Part shown: positions 34,033 to 46,213 of the stretch, piece by piece
Layout of the letters: the number at the start of each line of letters is the position of its first letter
How positions within the stretch are numbered: position 1 is the first letter of the stretch
Assembly: GCA_030035585.1 (NCBI GenBank)
Contig: CM057469.1
Location: 15,370,501-15,434,500, forward strand
Source: Dugong dugon
Taxonomy: Eukaryota; Chordata; Mammalia; Sirenia; Dugongidae
Reading direction: 5' to 3'
DNA length: 64,000 bases
Program-made: the position numbers and the translations under genes
The notes under the pieces: generated by a model
What the model was told of the DNA's origin: nothing
The model's database searches: none
Seen by the model: only the letters and a program-made list of their open reading frames with translations

Positions 34033-34452
34033 TATAAAAATGCTTGCCTCTGTCTTTTAGTTCATGCTGTTCGTTCTACCTGGGACACCCTTCCACCTTT
34101 TCTTCAGCTGACCTACTCCTACTCATCCTTCAAGGCTCACCTAAATTCCTATTTAAAAAAAAAAAAACCTAAAAGAAAAGTTTGTATACAAATACTATGT
34201 TTATGTATGTTGATATATTAATGACCTATATAGGAAAGAAATTAAAATATCTGAAAATACATAAATCAAGGTGTTAAGAAGTGCTTATCTAATATTTTGT
34301 TTCTTAAAATAAGAAAAGATTAAAATATTTTAAAAATTTTAAAAAACCATTTAAAGAAAGTATCATTTCTCCCCAGACACTTCCCTGACCCTAAGGCCTT
34401 CCTCGATGTCCCCACAGAACTCCAGGAAAGCCTGCAGTGAAGAATGTCTCAC

Positions 34453-34627
34453 GTTCAAGTCGGTTCTGACTCATGGCGACCTCATATGTTTCAGAGTAGG
34501 GTTTCCATGGCTGTGATCTTTCGGAAGCAGATAACCAGGCCTTTCTTCTGAGTCTCTTCTGGATGGGTTCAAAATGCCAACCTTTCCGTTAGTAGCCGAG
34601 CTTAACCATCAGCACCACCCAGGGATT
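34453..34627 (-). mobile_element. AfroSINE copy (antisense)
   Basis: The reversed tail is gttcaagtcggttctgac. The long-body middle is ccaggcctttcttctgag. The reversed head ends gcaccacccagggattcc. Confidence 0.83.
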
Positions 34628-34745
34628 CCATCCTTTCTCAAATAGGGCAAGGGCTGTCTTTTCACCTTTGTAGCGAGTACCTAGCACAGTGCACTGAATA
34701 CACAGTGAGCACTCAACAGATGTTTGTTGAACTGACCTGAACTGC

Positions 34746-35258
34746 CCTTGTTCACACCTAGTGGGCAGCTAGCAGATCCTATAAAGACCTGTGGGCAGGT
34801 CTTAGCCAACACATGTGTAAAAGCTGAACTCCAGAGCAGAGCCATTTATCTGTATCTGTTTTTCCCCGTCACTGTGTCAACAGTCCCAGTGACTTTTCCC
34901 AGTTTGTGTACTTCTGTTTTTTTTTCTGACTATAGAAGTAATATAGTCTCGCTGTAAAAAAAAAAAAAAAAAAAAAAAGAGGAAAAGCATACACTGAAAT
35001 AAAGGAAGAAAAAATTCTACAAATAAAGCACTTCAATAAAGCAAGAAAAAAATACCTTCTATTTTTATCCAGAAGTATTTGGATCAATGTTTTCAATTAT
35101 CTTTCCCCATTTCTTGACACACATATTAACTTCTAAATTTTCCAAGCACTGGGCTGATTAGGAAGTGGGGAGGGAGGGGGGAATTCCATACCCATGAATG
35201 AAAATTTTTCTATATGCAACAGTGCGTATAGAAAAGAACTTTTTTATAATGTCTATAA
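34746..35258. other. Intergenic sequence with a poly(A) run
   Basis: A run of about 22 A lies at 34956-34978, followed by A-rich DNA. No gene is seen. Confidence 0.35.
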
Positions 35259-35457
35259 AAACCCACTGCCATCAAGTCAATTCTGACTCATAGCAACCCT
35301 ACAGCATAGAGTAGAACTACCCCATAGGTTTCCAAGGCTGTAATCTTTACAGAAGCAGACTGCCACATCTTTCTGTCGTGGAGCAGCTGGTGGGTTTGAA
35401 CCTCCGACCTTACAGTTAGCAGACGAGCACTTAACCACTGCACCGCCAGGGCTCCTT
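35259..35457 (-). mobile_element. AfroSINE copy (antisense)
   Basis: A well-kept copy: reversed tail actgccatcaagtcaattc, middle gctgtaatctttacagaag, reversed head accactgcaccgccagggct. It includes the optional middle section around gtcgtggagcagctgg. Confidence 0.88.
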
Positions 35458-36204
35458 AACCTTTGTATAACCCATGTTTCATGTTGGGGTTTCTTTGTTT
35501 CCTAATAAGTTGAAGGGGCCAACGGAGAGGACCTTTGCCTTTGGAATGACAATAGACCTCTTTTTCATCAGTGACTCTATGTGTGAATAAGTTGCTTTTG
35601 GTTTCATGATAACCCAGAAGCAAGGAAGAACTGATCACTCTTGTAGGAAACAAAGATTTCTGAGTCTTGTATAAAGTCAGGAAGAAACTTCTCCATGGAA
35701 TAAGAGGCTTTTCCTGCTGATTTTGAGCAGTAGTAGGTGTCTTGATGACTGAGGGAGAACATCCAAGGACACTGCTCTCCAGACCAGAAAACTGCCTAAG
35801 TAGAGTCTCTCTCTCCCTCCCTCTTCCTCTTGACCTTTATCTCTGTCTCTATCTCTATCACTCTCTCTATTTCTGTCTCTCTCAGAAAGATGTTAACCCT
35901 TCTGTGGAACTGTCGTAGAGAGATTTTCGTCTCTCCTGATTCTGCAATTACTCTTCTACCTCAGAAACTGGGGGACTTTGTGGGGCTTCTGTTTAATAAC
36001 ATGGCTGTTGCTTAATTAAGCTTCTTCCTTAAGCTTTATATAGAAATACTGGGCCCATACTATGTCCTGGGGGACATTGACTAGGTACCTTGAGGGAGAC
36101 TGAAGCCAAATAAAATATGACAAAACCCACTAAAGGTAGCCAGGACCTTCACGCTTCAAAAAAAGGTTACAGAGAGGACTTCCTGAGACTGTCGCCCTGA
36201 GACG
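35458..36204. other. Intergenic sequence, no gene recognised
   Basis: A (ct)n-rich stretch lies at about 35806-35882. From about 36017 the sequence seems to be the left part of an old element that continues at 37051-37376 and ends in an L1-like tail (aactttcaccaaaaacac, aataaaat). The assignment is weak. Confidence 0.35.
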
Positions 36205-36217
36205 CTCTTTAAATCTT

Positions 36218-37037
36218 TTTTTTTGTAATTAAATGATTCCCCATGAACATTCAACCAGCTCCTCTCTCTGCCTTCCCCTCTCACCTCTGGACAGAAGCTG
36301 CCCCTTTGGTCTCTTGTATCTACTTGACTAAGAAGCACATTCTTCACGAGTATCACTTTATGTTCCACAGTCCAGTCCAATCCCTGACTAAAGTGTTGGC
36401 CTCGGAAATTGTTTTAGTTCTGGGGTGATAGAGAGTCCAGGGGTCATGCCTTCCAGGGCGCCTACAGTCTCAGTCAGACCATTAAGTCTGGTCTTCTTAC
36501 TAGAATTTGAGCTCTGCATCGCATCGTTCTCCTGCTCCATCAGGGACTCTCTGTTGTGTTCCCTGTCAGGATGTTCCTTGGTGGTAGCCGGGCACCATCT
36601 AGTTCTTCTGGTCTCAGGCTGATGAAGTCTCTGGGTTATGTGGCCCTTTCTGTCTCTTGGGCTAATACTTTCCTTGCATCTTTGGTGTTCTTCGTTCTCC
36701 TTTACTCCAAGTGGTTGGGACCAATTGATGCATCTTAGATGGCCGCTTGCAAGCTTTTAAGACCCCAGACGCCACTCACCAAAGTAGGATGCAGAACATT
36801 TTCTTAATAAGCTTTGTTATGACAATTGTCATAGATGTCCCCTGAAAGCATGGTCCCCAGACCCCCCATCCCTGCTACTCTGTCTCTCAAAGTATTTGAT
36901 TGTATTGAGGAAATTTCTTAGCTTTGGTTTAGTCCAGTTGTGCTGGCTTCCCCTGTAGTCTGTGCTGTCCTTCCCTTCACCTAAGATGATTCTCGTCTAC
37001 CATCTAGTTAGTGAATAACCCTCACCCTCCCTCCCCA
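36218..37037 (-). mobile_element. 5'-truncated L1 3' UTR (antisense) with 13-bp duplication
   Basis: It starts with a T run. It then contains reversed L1 3' UTR words (atggccgcttgcaagctttt; ttcttaataagctttgttat) and ends near accctcaccctccctcccc. The word ctctttaaatctt flanks it at 36205-36217 and 37038-37050. It matches the 3' UTR of the L1s at 5229 and 15115. Confidence 0.88.
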
Positions 37038-37489
37038 CTCTTTAAATCTTGAACCAAAACTATCCCGAGATCACCTTCTAACAGAAAAGCAGAGTGACAT
37101 ACAAAATAAAGGATGTTACCCATTAGATCGGTGCTGTACTAAAAAAGAAAACACCTGCATGAATCCAGAAGGTCAGCCTTTAATCCAAAGCAAAGATGAG
37201 AAGATAAGAGGACAGGGAAACGAGAGTACTGGAAACCGAACAACTGGAGCACAGTTAATGAGAATGTTGACACAATGTGAGAAATGTAACTAATATCATT
37301 GATCAATTTGTGGGGACTTGTCAAAGGAGAACCTAACTTGCTATATAAACTTTCACCAAAAACACAATAAAATATATATTTTTCAAAAAAGCAAATAGAA
37401 AAGGTTATAATTTGGGGACATGTTTGGGAAGCGTTCCTATAACTACTTTAAACTGCAATAATCAATACCAGACAACACCTCTTGAAAGC

Positions 37490-37745
37490 AGTGAAGCCAG
37501 GTTTAGCACAGCTATCATCACCATTACCCCCAGAGGAGCCTGGACTCTGTGCCAGGTACTCCATATTCATTCTCTCTAACCCATACAGTGACCTAGCAAG
37601 ATAGGATTGCTATTATGCTTTGAGGTATTTTTCCTATTTTACAGATGAGGAAATTGAGGCCAAGAGAGGTTAATACTCAGCTAGTAGTAAGTGGCAGAGG
37701 GATTCAAACTCAGTCCCGTCTGACTTCAAAGCACTTGCTCTTCCC
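37490..37745 (-). repeat. MIR (antisense)
   Basis: The words tatttttcctattttacaga, tgaggaaattgaggccaag and ggcagagggattcaaactc are the reversed MIR core. Confidence 0.75.
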
Positions 37746-38736
37746 ATTGGCTCTCCTTTTGTGCTGGTTGTGCCACAGGGATTGTTGGTGGGGTTCTGCT
37801 GGGTGAAGGGCTCAAGAAGGAGTTGAACTCAGATGGCATTGTTCTCCATCACAGCAGGCCTTGAACCAGTAAGCTGTGATGAGGGCCCAGACTGCTCCCT
37901 GGGGTAGGTGCCTTGGCAGAATATTTAGGAGGGAGAACAGAGTAATCTCATCAACTATTGAGCTTTGCAGTGACTGTAGAGGGTTCTAAAGGTCCCAGAA
38001 AGACATTGATTAAGGGACTTGAGAGGGCCTGGAAACACCATACCTTGCATAAGGAGATCTTACATGGAGCAAATTTCCTCCTAGAAAGGGAAAGACGGAT
38101 GCGGCAAGAATGCAAGTGGACACCATCGCTCCAGGTCCATGGAAGGAAGCCAGGTTCAGCTGCTATAGAACAGCTCAGAATAGCCTGAGCTGCCATGGAG
38201 TTGGGGCCGTGGAGAGTTGAGGAGAGGGCTGGCACTTTAGCAGGGGGCAGCACTGTCAGATTTATAGAAGAAAATATAGGACATCCAGTTAAATTTGAAT
38301 TTCAGATAACCAACAGATAATTTTTTAGTATGTCTATGTACTGTTTTATCTGCCAACCCTAGAAGGGAGTGCTTTCCTTGGCTAAGTATGAAGATTCACA
38401 GGAGGCCAGGAGAGCTCCCTCTATGAGGCTTGGGTACAGTGTATCTAGGCTGGGTCTTGTTGTGGATGGAAGTCAGTAGCCAAAGTGGTCGTAGGAAAGC
38501 TGTATTGTCTCAACAGGGAGACTTGTGGGCCCCTAAGTGCTCACATCCCATTCTAGGAAAGGACAAACCATCTGAGACAACAGGGAAGATATTTGGCTTT
38601 TTAGACCCAGGTGACTTAGAAATGTTAGTTGTCTAGGTAAAGGCTTAGTACTTACAGTTTAATATATTTGGCAATTTAAATTCTTAATATAATCGGAAAA
38701 AATAAAGTCTATTAAAAATTCTTAATATAATCAAGA
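37746..38736. other. Intergenic sequence, no gene recognised
   Basis: Mostly unassigned. At about 38255-38363 the sequence ggacatccagttaaatttg, then ttttttagtatgtctatg and ttatctgccaaccct, resembles a small old non-autonomous DNA transposon, at low certainty. Confidence 0.35.
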
Positions 38737-39174
38737 TGTGATGGTGAAGGTTGTGTGTCACCTTGGCTGGGCCACGATTCTCAGTGGTTTGGCAGTTAAG
38801 AAATGATGTACTTTGGCAGTTATGGAATGATGTAATTTGGCAGTTATGTAATGATGTAGTCATCCTCCATGATATGGTCTGATATGATCAGCCAATCAGT
38901 TGTAAGGGGAGTTTCCTCAGGGATGTGGCCTACATCCAGTATATATATGGACATTCTGGCAAAGCTCACTTGCTTGCTCTGGATCCTGCATCTGACTTGT
39001 CATTATCTGACCTCTGGTTCTTGAGACTTAAGTCAGCAACCTGGTGTACTGCCCGCCAATCTTGGGTTCGTGAGTCAGCAGAAGCCTCCAGCCTGATGCC
39101 TGACCCAGGGACTTGGGACTTGCAAGCCTCTACAACTGCATGAGCCATGTTCTTGAGATAAATCTCTCTCTCTG

Positions 39175-39210
<36 letters not shown>

Positions 39211-39315
39211 CATGTGTATATATATATATAAATATATACGTGTATATATATATACACGTGTATATATATACCCATTTCACTGGTTTTGCTTCTCTAGAGA
39301 ACCCAGCATAAGACA
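38737..39315 (+). mobile_element. Solo LTR, ERVL-like (MLT2-like)
   Basis: It starts TGTGATGGTGAAGGTTG and ends gagaacccagcataagaca (TG...CA). The flanking 5-mers are caaga and cagga (one change). Contents include tgtcaccttggctggg, an ataaatctctctctc segment and ttgcttctctagag, which fit ERVL LTRs. It differs from the MaLR family of the other LTRs here. Confidence 0.65.
39166..39272 (+). repeat. (CT)n then (TA)n microsatellite inside the LTR
   Basis: A ctctct run (39166-39196) passes into tatata with acgtgt interruptions (39197-39272). It lies where the LTR family normally has a short ct/at-rich segment, so it probably grew from that. Confidence 0.85.
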
Positions 39316-39319
39316 CAGG

Positions 39320-40038
39320 ATAAGATAACTTGTCTGCTATTTCAAATATTTTTATATGGGCCAAGAGTGAGAGGAGGGCTAAAAAAACAAATTTACTTTC
39401 TTCTCTGATGCTAGAAAAAGGGGAACACCATTGCTGGGACTATTAAAAAATGGCATCAGACAGCTTGGGGCTCCCTAGTAACTCGTCTTTGTCTTGGTGG
39501 CAGGTGAGCCCTGTGGAATAGTGTTGATCTCAGCCTACAGAAGAAAATTCAATTCCTTAGCACTTGTTGAACTTTCTTTTCTTGAATTTGGGCACTTAAT
39601 CTGGTTATTGGATAAGATGGGATTTTCTTTAAAATAGAGATAATCTTTCTTTTAAAGGCTTTCAAAAAAAGAATTTTCTTATCTGTTTATTAATACTTAA
39701 AATGTGCCAAGAGTACTGTGTCAGAATGTTGGAATTTGAAAGGAGGGAGTGAAGGAGTGTCTCAAAGGCTATATACCACCAAGAAGTTTCACAAGTGCCA
39801 TTTACATTCACGAATTCACCAGGGCTCAAGGTGCAGCCCTGGGTCTTGAGTCTCAGAAGCCACTTTAATTTTTTGGCACTCCTTCTTCAAGGCAAATCCA
39901 CACTAACCCAGTTCACAAAGACTTATGTAGAAACCAGAATACCTAAGTATCCATTTACAAAGAGAACGTGAATATCTCCCCGATACTAGGGAGGGCATCT
40001 CCGACCTACATAGACAATCCATTGCAACCCCAAGGTTG
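39320..40038. other. Intergenic sequence, no gene recognised
   Basis: I see no gene and no clear repeat here. Confidence 0.3.
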
Positions 40039-40043
40039 CTTGG

Positions 40044-40561
40044 TGTCTTACTCATCTAGTGCTGCTGTAACAGAAATACCACAAGTGGATGGCTTTAACA
40101 AACAGAAGTTTACTCTCTCACAGTGTAGTAGATACAAGTCCAAATACAGGGCGTCGGGCCCCAGGGGAAGGCTTTCTCTGTCAGCTCTGGAGGAAGGTCC
40201 TTGTCATCAATCTTCCCCTGGGTTAGGAGCTTATCTGCACAGGAACCCCTGGTCCAAAGGATTCGCTTTGCTCCCAGCACTGCTTTCTTGGTGATATGCA
40301 GTCCCCTGTCCCTCTGCTCTCTTCTCTCTTTTATATCTCAAAAGAGATTGGCTCAAGATACAATCCAATCCTGTAGATTGAGTCCTGCCTCATTAACATA
40401 ACTGACGCCTATCCCACCTCATTAACATCACAGAAGTAGAATTTACAACACATAGGACAATTACATCAGATAACAAAACAGTGGACAATCACACAATACT
40501 GGGAATCATGGCCTAACTAAGTTGACACATACTTTGGGGGGACACAATTCAATCCATGATA
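40044..40561 (-). mobile_element. MaLR solo LTR (antisense), perfect duplication
   Basis: It begins tgtcttactcatctagtgct and ends aattcaatccatgata. The 5-mer cttgg flanks it at 40039-40043 and 40562-40566. At 518 bp it has the same layout as the LTR at 29002. Confidence 0.9.
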
Positions 40562-40566
40562 CTTGG

Positions 40567-41705
40567 TGAGCAGGGCATAATAAGAATAGATGCCATTAAT
40601 CATTTAATGAGTATTCAAAATTAATAGAACATTAATAGTGACAGTTAGCCCTTGTCACATGATCCCATTTCATCCTCATACCTTCACCATGAAAAAAATA
40701 TCGTTATCCTCCTTTACTGATGCGAACACTGGGAACATACCATAGCTCATTGATTCTAAGAGGTACATTTTTCACATCTGAATATTCTGCAAACAAAGTC
40801 CATCTTACAATTGATTGTTTAAGATTAAATAAAATATCGTCACTTTTTGTTTATTCATCCATCAATTAGTAAGTGTCCAGCATGGGCTGAACACTATGCA
40901 AACAGATGGAGATGGAGCAGTGAACAAAACATCAACCTCCCTGCTCTCACAAAACTTACAGTCTAGTGGCAGAGACCACAAACCAGCAAACAAACAAAAT
41001 GTCAGCTTGAGAGACTTGCTATGAAGGAAATGAGCATGGAACTGTGATAGAGTATAAAATGGATGGTGGGGTGGGGCAGGGAAGATAGGGACTCAAGGAA
41101 GGCTCTCTGAGACTGTGACATTGGAGCTGAGACCTCGGAGCAGCCCAGTGCTCTTCACTATGACCTATGGGAGTACCTGGAGATAAGGGTCTCCTCAGCC
41201 CAAGGGACCAGTGCCTCTGGTTCTGAACAGCCCCATCTGGTGCTCCTTTGAGGGTGTCTGAGCAGAGTGGGACTGACCTTGTGCCACACGCTCTTGGCAG
41301 TTCTGAGCAGACAGGTGGTGCCCACCACACACTGCTCCACCGTGGTGCGCTGAGCACAGCCAAGGAGGTGCTCCTGCCCCTGAACTGCTTCATTAGCCAT
41401 GCAAGACATGGAGGGTTGCCCATCGTGGACAAGGAGCACAGGGAATACTTGAGCAAGATGCCCAATGAGTATTCATTCACCCCAAGAGGCAACCAGTCAG
41501 GGTCGCCAATCCGAATTTCTGTCCTCACTTCAGATACTTCTGTCCATCTGTAGCTTACAGGCCCTTTTTTGATGGTGTCCAAGGCAGTTGCAAAGCGACT
41601 GCTCTAACAGCAGATGTGCATTCTGTAAATTTGAGCTACATCATTGTTTTTTTTTAAATTTCTTTTATTTTATAGCTCTTTAGTTATAAATCTACGCTTA
41701 CAGAT
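40567..41705. other. Intergenic sequence with an old repeat and an unassigned GC-richer block
   Basis: About 40640-40760 has weak antisense MIR character. About 40870-41130 is the start of the ancient unnamed repeat (gatggagcagtgaacaaaac). The block 41131-41640 is GC-richer and fits no repeat I know. Its longest minus-strand reading frame (41019-41582) runs into the repeat, so I do not call a gene. Confidence 0.35.
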
Positions 41706-41711
41706 ATTTTG

Positions 41712-41787
41712 TTGTGTTGTTGGATGCCATCAAGTCAATTCTAACTTAGAGACCGCATGTGCCAGAGTATAATTACTCCATAGGGGT
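41712..41787 (-). mobile_element. AfroSINE tail fragment (antisense)
   Basis: Only the reversed tail half remains (gttggatgccatcaagtc; ataattactccatagggg), followed by a T run. Confidence 0.65.
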
Positions 41788-41829
41788 TTTTTTTTTTTTT
41801 TGCAATGATGCTGGAAGGTGTCTTTATTT

Positions 41830-42055
41830 TATTTTTTTTTCTTTTTATTGTGCTTTAGGTGAAAGTTTACAGCTCAAATTAATTTCTCATTCAAAAATTT
41901 ATATACATATTGTTTTGTGACATTAGTTGCAATCCCCACAATGAGACAGCACACTCCCCCTTTCCACCCCGGATTCCCTGTGTCCATTCAACCAGCTCCT
42001 ATACTTTCCTACCTTCTCATCCTGCCTCTGGACAGTGCATTATTACTTTTTAAAT
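41830..42055 (-). mobile_element. L1 3' tail (antisense)
   Basis: The words ttattgtgctttaggtgaaa, gtgtccattcaaccagctcc and ccttctcatcctgcctctgg are the reversed 3' end of the local L1 family. Confidence 0.75.
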
Positions 42056-42258
42056 CCATTCCAGTTCAGTTGCCATATAGTCGACTCCGACTAAAGTGAC
42101 CCATGTGTGTCAGAGTAGAACCATGCTTCATAGGGTTTTCAATGGCTGATGTTTTGGAAGTAGATGGCCAAGGTTTTCTTCTGAGGCACCTCTGGTTGGA
42201 CTCCAACCTACAACCTTTCAATTAGCAGCCAAGCACGTCTGCACCACCCAGGGACTCC
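42056..42258 (-). mobile_element. AfroSINE copy (antisense), long-body variant
   Basis: Reversed tail cagttgccatatagtcgac, middle ttcttctgaggcacctctgg, reversed head gcaccacccagggactcc. Confidence 0.83.
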
Positions 42259-42675
42259 TATTTTTAATAGAAACATTTAATTGGATTCAAAATCCATTCA
42301 CAAGAAATTTCAAGATTTGTTAATAGAAGAAAGGGGAGAACTTTAAATATATAACTTCAACTGTCAAATATTTTCAAATGACTAGAAAAAATCATTAAAG
42401 ATTTTTTTTATCATCTACTTGTGTGAACAAAGTTTTTAACGGTGAGGACTATCAATGATTCGAAGAGATCTTCATTATGGTGTCATGATCAGGAACTGCA
42501 TATGGCCATTTCAAGCATAAAACTTGGATATAAAAACCTGATATAAAAAACTATGTCCTGGGAAGCAAGCTCGAAATTTCTCATTAAAAACTTTAAAAAC
42601 ATTTTATTTGGAAGTTTTACACAAGGTTGGTATTAATATCTTCCCTAAAACCTAGTATTTTCTCTTCTAGTGATT

Positions 42676-42834
42676 TTTGCATGGCAGTTAAGCGTTAGGC
42701 TGCTAACGAAAAGATCGGCAGTTCGAACCCACCAGCTGCTCCTTGGAAACCCTATGGGGCAGTTCTACTCTGTCCTCTAGGGTCACTATGAGTCGGAATT
42801 GACTCGAAGGCAATAGATTCAATTTTCTTTTTGT
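42676..42834 (+). mobile_element. AfroSINE copy
   Basis: The head is ggcagttaagcgttaggctg and the B box is agttcgaaccc. The tail ends ctcgaaggcaatagattc. The word tagtgatt flanks it (42668-42675, 42835-42842). Confidence 0.85.
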
Positions 42835-43003
42835 TAGTGATTACACAATATAAAAATATATAATTTTTTGTCATGTTCCATACAAAGGACCCAAATCCCC
42901 TCCACTTTTCCTCGGTGTATCTTATAAACAAGATCATTTTGTAAGAGTAAAATGATATAGGGAAGGTCTGGAAATGTTGCCTTAGAAGATGAGCCAGCCC
43001 TGT

Positions 43004-43488
43004 TGTCTTAGTTATCTAGTGCTGCTATAACAGAAATACCACAAGTTGATGGTTTTAACAAAGGGAAGTTTATTTCCTTACAGTAAAGTAGACTAAAAGT
43101 CCAAATTCAGGCTGTCAGCTCAAGGGGAAAGCTTTCTCTCTCTGTTGGCCTTCTCATCAATGTTCCCCCAGACTAGGAGCTTCTCCAAGCAGGGATCCTG
43201 GGTCCAAAGGACACACTCTGCTCCTGGCACTGCTTTCTCAGTGGTATGAGGTCCCCCTGTCTCTCTGCTCACTTCTCTGTTTTATATCTCAAGAGATTGC
43301 CTCAGGACACAATCCAATCTTGTAGACTGAGTCCTGCCTCACTAACACAACTGCTGCCCATCCTCCCTCATTAATATCATGGAGGCAGGATTTACAACAT
43401 ACAGGAAACTCACGCTATACCAGGAATCATTGCCCAGCCAACCTGACACAGACATTTGGGGGGGGGGGGCATAATTCAATCCATGACA
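43004..43488 (-). mobile_element. MaLR solo LTR (antisense), perfect duplication
   Basis: It begins tgtcttagttatctagtgct and ends aattcaatccatgaca. The 5-mer cctgt flanks it at 42999-43003 and 43489-43493. A run of ten G near the right end is an expanded copy of the G/C stretch in other family members. Confidence 0.9.
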
Positions 43489-43493
43489 CCTGT

Positions 43494-44682
43494 GAAAAAC
43501 CGGGGGAAGAGCATTCAAGAAGGCGGGGAAGGATTTGACAGACCAGAGGTGTTGAGGAGTGATGCCAGGTCCCACAGTGTGGATCTTAAATCCAAGAGCA
43601 GTGAGAGGCCACTGAATGGCTTTGAGCAAGGGTGTGACTCAATCTGATTAACACTTTATAAATCTAATGTGTGTAGGGAATGGAACATAGAGGTACAAGA
43701 GTGGAAAGAGGAAGGTCATATAGGAAGTTACGGTGGGAGTTCAGGTGAGAGGCCAGGAGGAAAAGAGGTCATTCTGACAAGCATTTCAGAGGTAGAAACT
43801 ACAGGCCCTGCTGAGGGGATGGCTATGAGGGTGTCAGAAAGGAAGGCTCAAGGAGGATGCCTGCACTTCTGGTTGAGCAACTGGGTAAATGCTATTTAGT
43901 GGGTAAGACTGAGGGAGGGACAGTTTTAGAGAGAGAGTTGGGACCCAAAGCCTCAGGATAAATGATCTGTATTTTTCAACAAAGGGCAAAGACAGAGAGA
44001 ATCTATAGAGAATAAGAGATTTAAGAGTCATATAAACTATTTATCTGGCTCCTAAGATACAGACTGAAATATCTACAGATGAAACAATATGATGTCTGGG
44101 CTTGGCTTCGAAAGAATTCAAGTGGTGGGTAAGTAGAGGCACAGATGAAGCACAAGGTTGGTCAGGAGTAGATAACTGTTGAAGCTGGGCAATGGGTACA
44201 TGGAGTTGCCTTGTACTGTTCTACTTTCGTATATGCTTGAAAGTTTCCGTGGAACTGGATGAGATCAGCTAATAAGGAGGTGTAGCAAATGGAGAGAGAG
44301 CCCAAACTGAGGGGGGCAGTGCTAGACCACTGGATAAAAACAGAGAAGCCCACCGCTGTCCTGGATATTCTTTGAGGAGGAGATAATAAACAAGCAAACA
44401 AACATGATAGATTTAAAGCAATGTGATAAAGAAAAAGGGTGATGTGTTCAAGTGGGGCTGGGGGAGGATAATACTAGAGTAGCCAGAAACATCCCCACCA
44501 GGACTGATCTTTACACTGAGACCTGACAGGTGCCAAGCAGAAAACAATAATGGTGCTTTTCGAATCCCTTCCATTTTACTGTTTAACTTACAAGCAAATC
44601 TAAATCAATGGCCATAGCATTCTATTCTAGTCTATTCAGGGAAAGTGTTTTTACTTAAAAGCTTTTACTCTCCTTCTTCTCA
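43494..44682 (+). repeat. Ancient unnamed repeat, long copy, then unassigned DNA
   Basis: From about 43500 to 43920 the order of words (attcaagaaggcggggaag; gagaggccactgaatggct; gagcaagggtgtgactcaat; aagaggtcattctgac) parallels the copy at 63155. About 43921-44420 may be its continuation. No reading frame of interest. Confidence 0.4.
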
Positions 44683-46213
44683 TTTTTTTTTTTTTTTTCC
44701 TCATTCAAAAATTTATACACAGGTTGTTTGGTGACATTGGTTGCAATCCTCACACTGTGTCGGTACTCTCCCCCTTTTCCTTTCCCTTTCCCCCCTGGGT
44801 TCTCCATGTCCATTTGTCCAATTTTCCTGTCCCTTCCTGCCTTCTCATCTTTGCTTTTGGGTTTGTGTTGCCCATTTGGGCTCGTATACTTGATTGAAAT
44901 AAGTAGCACGTTCCTCACTTGTGTTGTTTGTTTTATAGGTCTGTCTAATCTTTGGCTGAAAGGTGGACTTTAGGAGTGGCTTCAGCTCTGAGTTAGCAGG
45001 GTGTCCAGGGGCCATAGTCTCTGGGGTTTCTCCAGTCTCTGTGAGACGAGTAAGTCTGATCTTTTTCTGTGAATTTGAATTTTGTTCTACATTTTTCTCC
45101 CTCTCTGTCTGGGACCCTTGGTTGTGATCCCTGTCCGAGACATCGGTACTGGTAGCTGGGCACCATCTGATTCTTTGGGGCTCAGGCTGATGTTTCATGT
45201 GCTCCATTATTTTCCTTGTGTCTTTGGTTTTCTTCATTCTCCTTTGCTCTGAATATGATGGGATCGATAGATGTATCTTAGATGGCCGCTTGCAAGCTTT
45301 TAAGACCCTACATGCCACTCACCAAAGTAGGATGTAGAGCATTTTCTTTATGAACTATGCTATGTTGATTAACCTAGACGTCCCCCGAGAACATGGTCTC
45401 CAGCCCTCAGCCCCAGTAACTCGGTTCCCTCAAGGTGTTTGGATGTGTCTAGGAAGCTTCTATGGCTTTGCCTCGGTCAACTTGTGCTGCCTTCCCCTGT
45501 ACTGTGTGTTGTCTTCCTCTTCACCGATGTTAACTTGTCTACTATCTAGTGATTTCCCCTCCCCACCCCTCCCCTCTTTGTAACCATCAAAGATTGTTTC
45601 TATGTGTAAATCTTTTCTTGGGTTTTTATAATAGTAGTCTCACACAATATTTGTCCTTTAGTGATTGATTTATTTCATTCAGCATAATGCCCTCCAGATT
45701 CAACCATGTTGTGAGATGTTTCACAGATTCATCATTGTTCTTTATTGCTACATAGTATTCCACTGTGTGTATGTACCATAATTTGTTTATCCATTCATCT
45801 GGTGATGGACATTTAGGTTCTTTCCATCTTTTTGCTATCGTTAATAATGTTGCAATAAACATGGGTGTGCGTATGTCTATTCATGTGACAGTCTTATTTC
45901 TCTGGGATATATTTCTAGGAGTGGGATTGCTAGATCTTATTTTTAGCTTTTTAAGGAGGTGCCATGTCATTTTCCATAGTGGTTGTTACCATTTTACATT
46001 CCCACAAAAAGTGCATAAGAGTTCCAATCTCCCCGCAACCTCTCCAACATTTGTTATTTTCTGTTTTTTAGATTAGTGCCAATAATGTTGGGGTGAGATG
46101 GTATCTCATTGTAGTTTTGATTTGCATTTTTCTAATGGATTATGATCTTGAGCATTTCCTCATGTGTCTGTTAGCCACCTGAACGTCTTCTTGGAGAAGT
46201 GTCTGTTCCTATC

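Larger units (their letters stand above)
33400..34745 (+). repeat. L2 element broken by SINE insertions
   Basis: Pieces at about 33440-33620 (aaaatctgatcatggcactt; ctgcttaaaatgcc), 34040-34150 (ttcatgctgttcgttc; ctactcatccttcaagg), 34360-34440 and 34635-34740 (acctagcacagtgcac; cagatgtttgttgaactg) follow the order of the L2 3' half. The gaps are filled by the SINEs at 33653-34032 and 34453-34627. Confidence 0.7.

Noticed and set aside
41019-41582. Minus-strand open frame of 187 codons
   Set aside because: It runs into an old repeat at its end, has no family I recognise and overlaps open frames on the other strand. Kept only as an item for checking.
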